Assembly: GCA_003247575.1 (NCBI GenBank)
Contig: QJZC01000054.1
Location: forward strand, 1-60,120
Direction: 5' to 3'
DNA: 60,120 nt
Source of the DNA: Pseudomonadota bacterium
Lineage (GTDB): Bacteria; Myxococcota_A; UBA9160; SZUA-336
Shown here piece after piece: positions 16,576 through 24,897 of this stretch. The notes beneath the pieces are model-generated. The model saw only the letters and a list, made by a program, of their open reading frames with translations. It ran no database searches and had not been told where the DNA came from. Each line of letters starts with the position of its first letter. Position 1 is the first letter of the stretch. A program made the position numbers and the translations under genes.

Positions 16576-16774
16576 CCCGAGCGCGCGCGGAATTCCGCGC
16601 CGTCAGAGTTGATCGCTCGCTCGCCCGTTGCACTCCATCGACGCACGCGGAGGAGGTTCGACGTCACAATGCGCCGTACCTGACCCGTCCCGCCCCTCGC
16701 GGGTACCGAACTTCTCGTGCTCCACGCTAATCCCTGATTGGGGCCGGCGACCGAGGTCACGATCCCCGATCTAG

Positions 16775-17011
16775 ATGTTCACGATCTTGATTGAGGTGTT
16801 TCCGATGCTCCGTCGTACGCACCAGAGAGGCACCACCGAGCGTCGGGCACCGCACTGGGTCTTCGAGTCTCCGGGAAGACTCCGACGGCGCAGCATCCAA
16901 CGCGCCGGCAGGCTGACCCAGTGCGCAGGAGAGCTCACCCTTGCGATGAACGCGAATGAAGCCATCCACAATGACTTCGAGCAGCTCCTCCGGGCACAGC
17001 TAGCCGCCTAG
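16775..17011 (+). pseudogene. Possible transposase C-terminal remnant
   Basis: The frame ends with RAGRLTQCAGELTLAMNANE followed by AIHNDFEQLL, which resembles the tail of IS1380/IS4-type DDE transposases. The rest is not recognisable. Only the last ~40 codons look coding. Confidence 0.25.
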
Positions 17012-17078
17012 ATTCTGCAACATCTGGGTTCGAGTAGGTCGTGTCGAACGCGCCAGATGCGATGCAAGCGCGGGTCAC

Positions 17079-17546
17079 ATGGGAAATGAGCAGATGTCCA
17101 TCGACCAAGATCAGCTCTTTTACACCGGGGTGCAGTCGGTCCTGGGGCAGGTCAACCGATCGATGGCGTGGGTAGCGAGGGATCATAGATCGAGCAGAGC
17201 ACCGATCGAGGTGGGAGCTGGCGTATGCGTACGCGAGGCGGCGATCGCCAAGAGCTACCACAAGGGCGAAGGCGGCCAGGTGCTGGACGCTCAGGGGTTC
17301 TTCGACACCGGGGACGCGGCCAGGTTGGATCCCCAGTGGGACGAGCGCGCAATCTTGCTGGTCGTTCGCAGGGACGGATCCGAGTTCGGGAAAGAAGAGC
17401 TGCTCGCATTCATGCGCGGCGAGGTTGCCGACGGGTGGTTGCCGGACGACGTCGTGTTCGTCGACGAGATTCCGCATACGGCTACCGGAAGGATTCAGAA
17501 GCGGACCTTGCGCGAGCGCTTCGCCGCTCACTCCCGTTCTGACTGA
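17079..17546 (+). pseudogene. Acyl-CoA synthetase fragment with internal deletion
   Basis: The 155-residue frame keeps the C-terminal half of an AMP-dependent acyl-CoA ligase. GEGGQVLDAQGFFDTGDAA is the D-loop region with the ATP-binding Asp. It is joined directly to WDERAILLVVRRDG and LPDDVVFVDEIPHTATGR, which are the C-terminal subdomain with the catalytic Lys region. The roughly 40-50 residues that normally lie between them, including the hinge and the SGGEWIS-type loop, are missing but the frame is preserved. The N-terminal ~350 residues are also absent. It cannot be functional. Confidence 0.8.
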
Positions 17547-17564
17547 TGAGTGCTCTTTGAGGGC

Positions 17565-17582
17565 CCGGCGCTTCGGCGCCGG
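17565..17582. terminator. GC hairpin with TTCG tetraloop
   Basis: CCGGCGC-TTCG-GCGCCGG forms a perfect 7-bp stem closed by a stable UUCG-type loop, shortly after the acyl-CoA ligase fragment. There is no T-tract, so intrinsic termination is uncertain. Confidence 0.45.
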
Positions 17583-17616
17583 CGCGAGCCGACTTCCTGA
17601 TGCAGTTTTGTCTCAT

Positions 17617-17643
17617 CCATCTGCGGCGATTCGCCGCAGATGG
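17617..17643. repeat. Perfect 13-bp inverted repeat
   Basis: CCATCTGCGGCGA and its exact reverse complement TCGCCGCAGATGG are separated by one base. It lies about 110 bp upstream of the beta-barrel protein gene, so it could be an operator, a terminator of the remnant upstream, or part of a 5' leader structure. Confidence 0.6.
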
Positions 17644-17751
17644 AATGCGAGCGGAGCGCGTTGCTGCGTCTACTTGCGGCATGGGCTTTGCTATTCCGAG
17701 AGCCGAGCTCTGATTGTCCGATCGGAGTCTAGCTCGAGGAGGGAAGAGGGG

Positions 17752-18756
17752 ATGAAGGGTTCCAGGTGGCTCGCTGCGTTGCTGGTCTTTTGCACGATTG
17801 GAATCGGTGCGGCAATGGTCGCTCCAGCAACGACGTATGCATCGGATCGCGAGGCCGAAGGCTGCAGCGGGTGGTTTCCAGACTTTACCTGTGCATCGAA
17901 GGGACGTTACGCCGGATTCAGTCGTCCGATGACCATGCCCTATCTCTTCGAGCACCCGTTCATTACGACAGATTTCCAGGCCGTCGGTATCTGGCAGGAG
18001 CTCCCCGAGCGTTCCGTGTTCGAAGGCGGCTATGTCGATATTGCAGCGCTGCAGATCCGCGTTGCCGTCACAGATCGACTGGGGTTCGTGGCCGCGCGCG
18101 ACGGCTACGCGTGGTTCAAACCGGACCTGGGGCTCGTGAGTCACGACAAAGGGTTCGCCGACATGAGCTTCGGTCTCAAGTACGCGCTGATCGATCGGCC
18201 CGACCAAGGGTTCATTCTGACGCCTAGCCTGCGTTTCGAGCCTGACTTCGGCGACCACGACTTGTTCCAAGGCCATGGAGACGGCGTCGTCATTCCCGGA
18301 GTTTCGATGGGGTGGGCCTTCGCCGACAAGATGTACTTCCTGGGTGCCGTGGGTGCGCAGCTTCCGTTCGATGGCGACAAGAACAGCAGCTACGTCCACT
18401 ACAATCTTCACCTGGACTACGCGCTGACGCCAAGTCTCTCGCCCTTTGTAGAGCTCAGCGGAATCAGCTACACGTCGTCCGGGGATGGGTCCGTGAGCGT
18501 CGATCTCCAGGGGGGTGCGCAACTCAGTCTGGCCGAAGTGCAAACAGCGCTCGATACGGGAGGCTTCGAGGGGAACGACTTCGCGAATCTCGGATCACCG
18601 AATGTGAAGGGAAACGATGTCATTACGGGTGCGGTCGGGTTTCGCTTGCAATGGTCGGACGATCTCAGTCTGGGCTTGGCGTATGAGCGGCCGATCACCC
18701 AACGCAAAGATCTGCTGAAGCAGCGCGTCAGCATCATGGCAGTCTACGAGTTCTAA
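17752..18756 (+). CDS. Outer-membrane beta-barrel protein (transporter/porin-like)
   Basis: This 334-residue protein starts at ATG 17752 after GAGGAGGGAAGAGGGG; the frame extends upstream without function. A signal peptide (WLAALLVFCTIGIGAAMVAP, cut near TYASD) is followed by alternating amphipathic strands with aromatic girdles (IQVAVTDR-like, FGLKYALID, FILTPSLRFEPDFG). The last residue is Phe, in MAVYEF, the usual beta-barrel assembly signal. Two cysteines near the mature N-terminus (CSGWFPDFTC) may form a disulfide. The nearest concept is the meta-pathway/transporter-type outer-membrane family of hydrophobic-substrate porins; the substrate is unknown. It is the only apparently intact gene in the 15.8-22 kb remnant region. 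Confidence 0.8.
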   Translation: MKGSRWLAALLVFCTIGIGAAMVAPATTYASDREAEGCSGWFPDFTCASKGRYAGFSRPMTMPYLFEHPFITTDFQAVGIWQELPERSVFEGGYVDIAALQIRVAVTDRLGFVAARDGYAWFKPDLGLVSHDKGFADMSFGLKYALIDRPDQGFILTPSLRFEPDFGDHDLFQGHGDGVVIPGVSMGWAFADKMYFLGAVGAQLPFDGDKNSSYVHYNLHLDYALTPSLSPFVELSGISYTSSGDGSVSVDLQGGAQLSLAEVQTALDTGGFEGNDFANLGSPNVKGNDVITGAVGFRLQWSDDLSLGLAYERPITQRKDLLKQRVSIMAVYEF

Positions 18757-18763
18757 CACGCGA

Positions 18764-18784
18764 CCTCCGTTGGAAGGACGGAGG
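18764..18784. terminator. Inverted repeat just after the beta-barrel gene
   Basis: CCTCCGT and ACGGAGG flank a 7-nt loop, starting 8 bp after the stop codon. Position suggests a terminator, but no T-tract follows. Confidence 0.4.
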
Positions 18785-19071
18785 CATGATGGCCGCGGTC
18801 CGTCGGCGGGACTTCTCCCCAGGTTCCGTCGTTGCACCGCGGCTTCGACGCCGACGCGACGTCGCTTTCCTGTAGAATGCTCGGAGCGTGAAGCGGCCGC
18901 GCTGGGCGCGGTTGCGCAGAGCGGACCTTCACGCGCTGGAGCTGCAAGCGTCGTTCTTCATGACTTCTGATGACTTCTGATTGCGAGCCCACCGATCCCC
19001 AGCTGTCTCCAGACGGCTCTTCAGAGAGCTCCATTCCACTGCCGTAGTCTGAGCCGCAGCTCGCCTGCACG
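18785..19071. other. Gap without recognisable gene
   Basis: It contains a tandem ATGACTTCTG duplication at about 18960-18979 and no coding signal. Confidence 0.35.
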
Positions 19072-19355
19072 TTGGCTGAGGCGAGGGCGCGCATTCAGGT
19101 CGCGCGGTTGCTCGCGCGTCTGCCGGCGCTCGCGCGACGGCCTCGCGATCAGAGAGAACCGGTCATCGTGATTCCGGGCCTCACGACGACCGATGTGTCC
19201 ACCCTGATCCTGCGCTCCTCTCTGAGCCATCTCCGCTACAGCGTCACCGGGTGGGAGCTTGGGATCAACGACGGTGACCTGCGCCGCTCGGTTCCCCGGT
19301 TGATCGAACGCGTGATCACCCTCGGATCTCCAGTTCCCGGAGGAGCCAAGTACAC
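19072..19355 (+). pseudogene. Alpha/beta-hydrolase (lipase-like) gene with internal deletion
   Basis: The frame reads EPVIVIPGLTTTDVSTLILR, SHLRYSVTGWELGINDGDLR and PRLIERVITLGSPVPGGA. In intact homologues about 45 residues, including the nucleophile elbow GWSLGG, separate the PRLIER and VITLGSP blocks. Here they are fused in frame. The 3' half is missing and repeat copy R2 starts right after the last recognisable codons. Confidence 0.7.
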
Positions 19356-19360
19356 GATGT

Positions 19361-19490
19361 GCGTAGGGGAGACAACGGGACATGTTTTTGGCGGGAGTAG
19401 GGGAGAGGGAGCTGCGTACTTCGGAGATGTGGGTGACCGCCTACAGGCTGCGCTGTGCAGAGAGTGGGGCTCGAGTTGGGTTGCCAGCCC
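19361..19490 (+). repeat. Interspersed repeat copy R2
   Basis: It runs from GCGTAGGGGAGACAACGGGA to GAGTTGGGTTGCCAGCCC and aligns with R1 base by base apart from scattered changes and a few short indels. It abuts the broken hydrolase gene on the left. Confidence 0.85.
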
Positions 19491-19647
19491 GATCTACCGG
19501 CGCTGCGACGCGGCGATGCGCCTCCACACACTCGGAAAAATGATCGGACAAGACCCGAGTTCGCTGCATCCGAAGTGAGCGGGGCTTCGCGTATTGGAGT
19601 TCTTCTCGCAGGAGGCGCGGGTGAGCTCACTGCAGGGGGCCGCACTC

Positions 19648-20371
19648 TCAACAGAGAAGCGCGATCGCATCCCAGCCGCGAAAGAAGGCCTCGAGCCACC
19701 GGTTCCACGCCAGGACGCGATAGATCAGCCGACGCCCTTGCCTCACGATTTGCACGGGGATCCGAATGAAGGCGTGGACGAAGGTACGAAACTTCATCCG
19801 CAGCACCTCTCGCTTCTGCGCGCATACCGGTGTCCCCAGCGCCCGGTCTCCGGCAGCAGCAGGGCGTACCACGCTTTCAAAGTCCAGGCCAGAGAGGCCA
19901 TCACCATGTACGCCCAGTTGCTCGTCAGATCGCTCATCGGTGCGCGGGGTGCGCGCACACCGCCCGCCTTTGAGTTGCGCGATCAGGTTCTCTTGATCGC
20001 AGCGGTCGTTGGCGTCGAAGAAGAGCAGCGTTGTCGTGTGAGGGACGCTTCCCACTCCGGTTCTCGATCACCAGGGGCTCCTGCGTGTTCGAGAGCGACA
20101 CGATCAGCGGATGGAAGCCCCAGGTCCGGTTGTAAGCGATGTCCATCCCCTCCTTGCACTCGCCGAGGGTCGCCACCAGGGTGCCATCGACATCGAGCAC
20201 CGCGCACTCGAAGAAGCCCGGGGCCTGCTCCGCCCAGACGTTCTGGCGGGCGGACTGAATCGTCTCGAGCAGGGCGTCGATGTCGGAGGCGCGAAAGCGT
20301 CGGCAGAAGCCTCCCGCCGTGGTCGGATCGGGAATCCGCTGTGTGCTGTTTTTCTGCCCCAGAAGCTACGC
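19648..20371 (-). pseudogene. IS1380-family transposase remnant with large internal deletion
   Basis: The 5' part (IPDPTTAGGFCRRF, then CAVLDVDGTLVATLGECKEG, then WGFHPLIVSLSNTQEPL) and the 3' part (FFDANDRCDQENLIAQLKGG, then REVLRMKFRTFVHAFIRIPV and WNRWLEAFFRGWDA) are both recognisable. The central ~250 residues carrying most of the catalytic core are missing, and the two halves are in different frames. Full IS1380 transposases have about 450-500 residues; about 240 codons remain. No terminal inverted repeats were found. Confidence 0.8.
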
Positions 20372-20639
20372 CATCACGCTTGTTTCAGGCCTAGACTGGC
20401 TGCTCCGGCACTCGACGCGTTCTTGAACGGTGTGACCTGGGTCGCATTGACCGTCTGAGCGCTCGAAATGGTGACCGCTATCGGCGCCAGCCTTCCGATG
20501 CGGGCTCTCGCTCGCACTGGGAGGCAGATCAGAGTCCTCCCGATCCGCGTCCGCCCAGATGTGTTGCAGATTCGAATTCGGTCCGCAGTCGCGCAGGTCC
20601 GAGGGTAGAAACAGTAAACGCGACATCTCGGTCACCGCC

Positions 20640-21290
20640 AGGTCGCGCGATCTCCTCGTTCTCGTGAAGCCTGAGACGGGCATCCGCTGGAACGCCCGAG
20701 GCTTTCGTCTCGACCGGACGCGGAAGAGCCAGCGCCGCGGCCGTTGCCCGAAAATCGAGCCGGATTTTCGGGAGCTCATTCGAAGGCGGGTTCGCGAGAA
20801 CCCAACATGGCGAGCTCCTCGAACTCACGGTCAGCTGCTGAAGCTACGCTTCCAGCTGAGCGAGGCGACCCTATCGAGGTACATGCCGCGGGGGGGCAAG
20901 AGGCCCTCGCCAGGCTGGTGCACCTTGCTCGAGAACCACACGGCTGAGCTCGTATCGATCGATTTCCTTGTCGTCCCGACGACCCTATTCCCGATCCTGA
21001 ATGTCTTCGTCGTTCTCGAGCACGAGGAGCGCAGAGTGGTGCATTTCCACGTGACAGACAGCCCGACCGCGCGCTGGACGGCGCAGCAGAGGGTCGAGGC
21101 TCTTCCCTACGACTCGGCTCCCCAGTACATCGTGCGTGAGGGACATCCTTCGGGACCTCCCTCGCGAGTATCGCGACGACCATCCGCGATCGAGGACGCA
21201 TCTTCCGCTCGGAAAGGATGCGCCCGCGATCGACGCCGCACATGTCGCGAATCTGCACTGCTCGTCAACCGTGGGAACATCGTGCGTCTT
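20640..21290 (+). pseudogene. Integrase-core (DDE) transposase remnant
   Basis: One frame reads ENPTWRAPRTHGQLLKLRFQ, LSEATLSRYMPRGGKRPSPG, and VSIDFLVVPTTLFPILNVFV with VVHFHVTDSPTARWTAQQ. This is the helix-turn-helix end and first half of an rve-type catalytic domain; VSIDF carries the first catalytic Asp. It loses frame at about 21130, and a second frame supplies RTHLPLGKDAP, typical of the extreme C-terminus. The section with the second Asp and the Glu is missing. It is inactive. Confidence 0.75.
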
Positions 21291-22086
21291 CGTTTCAAAG
21301 GCAGTGCGGCGATGGACAGTCGTCTGGTCCGGTCTGGTCCGATGCGCTTCGGTCTGGCGAACTGAATCTATCCGAGTTCCTTTCGTAGTACATCGTACAA
21401 CGGAAGTCGCCGCACGGTCCAAGCAGGTCACAGACGGCCCCTTGCGCACACCGAACGCTGGGGCCCTTCCCTTCTGGAGTCACCCTCCCATGCTCCGACA
21501 CCTACGCCCTCATTGGGGGCTGTACCGACAGATGGGGTCATGCACAGGTTCACCGGAGGCAACGCCAATCCATCTCGAGCGAGTGCTCCAGCTTCACAGC
21601 TCGAACCAGATACCAAAACCGACGGGGTGTTTTCACACTGCGTCAGCGTGCCGCACCTTCTAGAATTCGCTCCGTTTTCCTGGAGTGATCTCGCATCGGA
21701 TACTCGATGCCATCGGAAGTCCCCCTGTTTCGGCCCCCTAGATTCGTAGGCGAATCAACATCGATCGATTTAGGGGACGGTCGAGCGACTTTCGGCCAAC
21801 TCGTTCCCACATCGCCAGCCCTCCGGCGCCCACGAAACCCCCTCGATCAGCGCATCCGGCTCCACGTACTTCGATCCATTTCAGCGCAAGAGGACTCCTG
21901 ACCTCCTATACCGGTTAGCCCTCAGGAAAGTGCGTTCCTATTCCGTATTCTCCAGCGAGAAGTATGCTCGATCAGAGTGCTCCCGCCGATGCGTGTAACC
22001 TCTGTGGTGAAGACACCTATTCATCCTGATCACAGGCGGCATTCCGAACTCGAGACACCCGTCCACCAGAGCTGGGGCACGAGACG
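21291..22086. other. Gap of about 800 bp without recognisable gene
   Basis: It lies between the transposase remnant and the start of the long operon. Only short overlapping frames are present. It should carry the promoter for the 22-36 kb operon, but no convincing boxes could be picked by eye. Confidence 0.4.
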
Positions 22087-22500
22087 ATGAAGATAGTTGG
22101 AACTTGGGCACTCGAGACCTGGCGCCGCTATGAGACCGATGGAACGAGTTTTTACCCATTTGGAGAACGACCCGACGGGCTCCTGATCTATACCCCGGAA
22201 GGGCACATGGCCGTGCAGATGGTTCAGGCGGACCGCGAAAAGCTGAAGACGGACGACGCACTCGGTGGGACCCTGTCAGAACGGGCGCACGCCTACTCCA
22301 CCTGCCTGGCCTACTTCGGCCGCTACCAAGTAGAGGGAGAAAGCGTCGTCCACTTGTTGGACGGCAGCCTTTTCCCAAACTGGTCGGGAACCCACCAGGC
22401 CCGCCCGTTCGTGCTCGATGGGTCTCAGCTCGTACTGCAGGTCAAGGAGCCTGATGGTCGGCTCAGCAACGAGATCGTGTGGAGGCGCCTCGAGATGTAG
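22087..22500 (+). CDS. Lipocalin-like domain protein (PF13924 type)
   Basis: This 137-residue protein opens with IVGTWALETWRRYETDG, followed by LLIYTPEGHMAVQMV, AYFGRYQVEGESVVHLLDG and a C-terminal LSNEIVWRRLE strand, the normal pattern of the small lipocalin-like domain. Length is typical and there is no signal peptide. Such proteins bind or process small hydrophobic or sugar-like molecules, but no activity is established for this group. It lies 121 bp before the first dehydrogenase small subunit and may be the operon's first gene. Confidence 0.85.
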   Translation: MKIVGTWALETWRRYETDGTSFYPFGERPDGLLIYTPEGHMAVQMVQADREKLKTDDALGGTLSERAHAYSTCLAYFGRYQVEGESVVHLLDGSLFPNWSGTHQARPFVLDGSQLVLQVKEPDGRLSNEIVWRRLEM

Positions 22501-22621
22501 TCGCGTCACCTCACGCCTCGCCGATTCCCCTTGCGCAGAGTCTTCCGTTCCATCCCGAGCTTCATGCGACGAGATGGCGGACGCAAGTGGAAGGAACCTC
22601 ACGCGCTAGCTAGGGAGGGAC

Positions 22622-23074
22622 ATGGACCGCCTGGAGATGTTTGTCGAAGCTTCGACACGCTTGACGGGATTCAGCCGAGTCGAGTTGTTCGGCACAGGTG
22701 CGGCCAAGGAATACCTGGAGACGCTGGAAGCTGTGCTCGAGACGCCGGTGCTCGACACTCTGTTTGCAGCCATCGGCGACCTTGTCACAGACCACGCGAC
22801 CGAGGCGGAGATTGCAGGCTCGATCCTCTCCGATCCGGTCCTGGCCCCAATCGTCAAGAACGTCATCGTGCTCTGGTATTGCGGGACCTGGCAACAGTTG
22901 CCGGACACATGGCGTGCTTCTCATGGTTGCTCGCCCAAGGACACCACGCGCGTCGTCTCTGCCAACTCCTACCTGTCCGGCCTTCAGTGGAAGCTGGTGG
23001 GCGCGCACCCGCCAGGGGGCGACATGCAGGGATTTGCGTCCTGGTCGCGACCACCCCGAGGAGAGGAACGATGA
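22622..23074 (+). CDS. Dehydrogenase small subunit 1 (gluconate/glucoside dehydrogenase subunit 3-like), no export signal
   Basis: This 150-residue protein starts after AGGGAGGGAC. It has the small-subunit pattern of membrane-type FAD sugar dehydrogenases: a helical N-terminal part (STRLTGFSRVELFGTGAAKE), then IVKNVIVLWYCGTWQQLPDTW and LVGAHPPGG near the C-terminus. The family usually begins with a twin-arginine signal that escorts the catalytic subunit across the membrane. None is visible here, so a cytosolic complex is likely. Its stop overlaps the start of the first GMC gene (ATGA), fitting a 1:1 partner. A second homologue lies at 27876-28340. Confidence 0.82.
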   Translation: MDRLEMFVEASTRLTGFSRVELFGTGAAKEYLETLEAVLETPVLDTLFAAIGDLVTDHATEAEIAGSILSDPVLAPIVKNVIVLWYCGTWQQLPDTWRASHGCSPKDTTRVVSANSYLSGLQWKLVGAHPPGGDMQGFASWSRPPRGEER

Positions 23075-24852
23075 GCGCGCAGGAGTATGACGTCGTCGTC
23101 GTAGGAGCTGGAGTGGCCGGGGCGGTACTGGCCAAACACCTGACCGATGGTGGACTCCGCGTTCTGATTCTCGAAGCGGGTCCGGCCAGCGCGCAGTCAC
23201 TGAGCGGCTACACCCAGCACCTCCAGACGTTCTACGAAGCCCGCAGTAAGGGACCAGAGTCCGCCTGGCCGGCAGATCCGAATGCACCGCAACCGGACAC
23301 CGCAGACCTTCGCTACAACAACGGTTACTTCGTGCAGAACGGACCTCAGCTCTACGGGAGCAGCTACTCGCGCGTTCAGGGGGGGTCCACTCTACATTGG
23401 CTCGGAGTCTCGCTACGCATGTTGCCAGAAGACTTCGAGCTCCGGTCTCTCTATGGCGTCGGACGCGACTGGCCACTGCGGTACGACGATCTGGAGCCCT
23501 TCTACCGCAAGGCGGAGCGGGATCTCGGTGTGTCGGCGAACGTCTCAGATCAGCAGTATCATGGCCTGACCTTTCCGGACGGCTACGACTACCCCATGGA
23601 GCGAGTCCCGCTGAGCTACTCGGACCAGTGGCTCTCCGACGCCACCGACGGTCTAGAAGTGTCCATCGGCGAGCGTGCGATCCCGGTCCATATCCGCAGC
23701 TATCCCGCCGCACGCAACTCGATCCCTCGACCCAGCTATCAACCCACCGGGGCCCTCGACCGGAGTGACGAGGGCCGAACTCGGCAGCCCTTCCTCGGAG
23801 AGCGCTGCCAAGGCAACACGTCGTGCACTCCGATCTGCCCCGTCCAGGCCAAGTACAACGCCGGCCGCACCCTGGCGCAAATCGAGCCCAGGAAGATGGA
23901 ACTTCGGGCACGAGCGGTCGCTTCCGAGATCGACGTCGACTCTGTCACCGGAGCCGTTCGGGGAATTCGTTACAAGCAGTACGACGGGAGCACACACACA
24001 GTCCAAGAGGCCAAGGCACGGCGCTATGTGATCGCGGCGCACGCAGTCGAGAACGCGAAGTTGATGCTGGCATCTGGGCTCGAGGGAACGAACAAGTTGG
24101 TCGGCTGCAATCTGATGGACCACCCGACGCTCTATGCCTGGGGTCTGGCCCCGAAGCCGATCGGCCCGTTTCGCGGCCCACTCTCGACTGCTGGAATCGA
24201 GGACTTTCGCTCCGGGTCGTTCCGGGCTGGACACGCCGCCTTCCGCTTCGATGTCGGGAACGATGGCTGGAAGGCGCCCACGGGCTCTCCCGACTCGACC
24301 GTGCTCGACGAGGTGATGCATCACGGGCGCTTCGGTCGTTCGCTTCGCCAGCAGTTGGAGTCGACGCTTTCGCGGCAGGTGCGTCTGTCGCTTGCCGTAG
24401 AGCAGCTACCAGAAGAGAGCAACCGGGTACGACTGGATCAGCGCTTCCTGGATCCACTGGGCAACCCGAGGCCCGCAATCGACTACAGAATCCACGAGTA
24501 CAGCCTCGCCGGAATGGCCGAGGCGGCCCGAGTAGCCCGAGCCATCTTCGACCATGCCGGCATCGAGGATCACACCGATCCCGAGAAGGCCAGTTGGTTC
24601 CCCTCGGTCCAGTACCGCGACAGAACCTTCCACTATCACGGAATGGGCCACTTCGCCGGGACACACCTGATGGGTGACGACGCCGCCACCTCAGTGGTCG
24701 ACCACCAGCAGCGCTCTTGGGAGCACAAGAATCTCTATCTGATCGGATCAGGGAGCTTCCCGTCCATGGGTACCTCCAACCCTACCCTCACGATTGCGGC
24801 GCTGGCCATTCGCACAGCGGAGCATCTCGTATCGGAACTGACGAGCGAATAA
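23071..24852 (+). CDS. GMC-family FAD-dependent sugar dehydrogenase 1
   Basis: This 593-residue flavoenzyme oxidises an alcohol of a sugar or glycoside. The FAD-binding Rossmann motif is VVVVGAGVAGAVLAKHL at residues 7-24. CQGNTSCTPICP near residue 245 has the CX5CX3CP spacing used for the [3Fe-4S] cluster in bacterial FAD-glucose dehydrogenases. LVGCNLMDHPTL and the C-terminal AGTHLMGDD and GSFPSMGTSNPTLTI complete the family pattern; the active-site His is in the HYHGMGHFAGTH segment. The start at 23071 is set by the ATGA overlap with its small subunit; the frame upstream is not used. By family, glucoside 3-dehydrogenase, sorbitol or gluconate dehydrogenase activity is possible. Confidence 0.9.
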   Translation: MSAQEYDVVVVGAGVAGAVLAKHLTDGGLRVLILEAGPASAQSLSGYTQHLQTFYEARSKGPESAWPADPNAPQPDTADLRYNNGYFVQNGPQLYGSSYSRVQGGSTLHWLGVSLRMLPEDFELRSLYGVGRDWPLRYDDLEPFYRKAERDLGVSANVSDQQYHGLTFPDGYDYPMERVPLSYSDQWLSDATDGLEVSIGERAIPVHIRSYPAARNSIPRPSYQPTGALDRSDEGRTRQPFLGERCQGNTSCTPICPVQAKYNAGRTLAQIEPRKMELRARAVASEIDVDSVTGAVRGIRYKQYDGSTHTVQEAKARRYVIAAHAVENAKLMLASGLEGTNKLVGCNLMDHPTLYAWGLAPKPIGPFRGPLSTAGIEDFRSGSFRAGHAAFRFDVGNDGWKAPTGSPDSTVLDEVMHHGRFGRSLRQQLESTLSRQVRLSLAVEQLPEESNRVRLDQRFLDPLGNPRPAIDYRIHEYSLAGMAEAARVARAIFDHAGIEDHTDPEKASWFPSVQYRDRTFHYHGMGHFAGTHLMGDDAATSVVDHQQRSWEHKNLYLIGSGSFPSMGTSNPTLTIAALAIRTAEHLVSELTSE

Positions 24853-24897
24853 TCCGTCTCCCCGGAACGCGCGCGAGACGCAGGAGGTATACATCGC

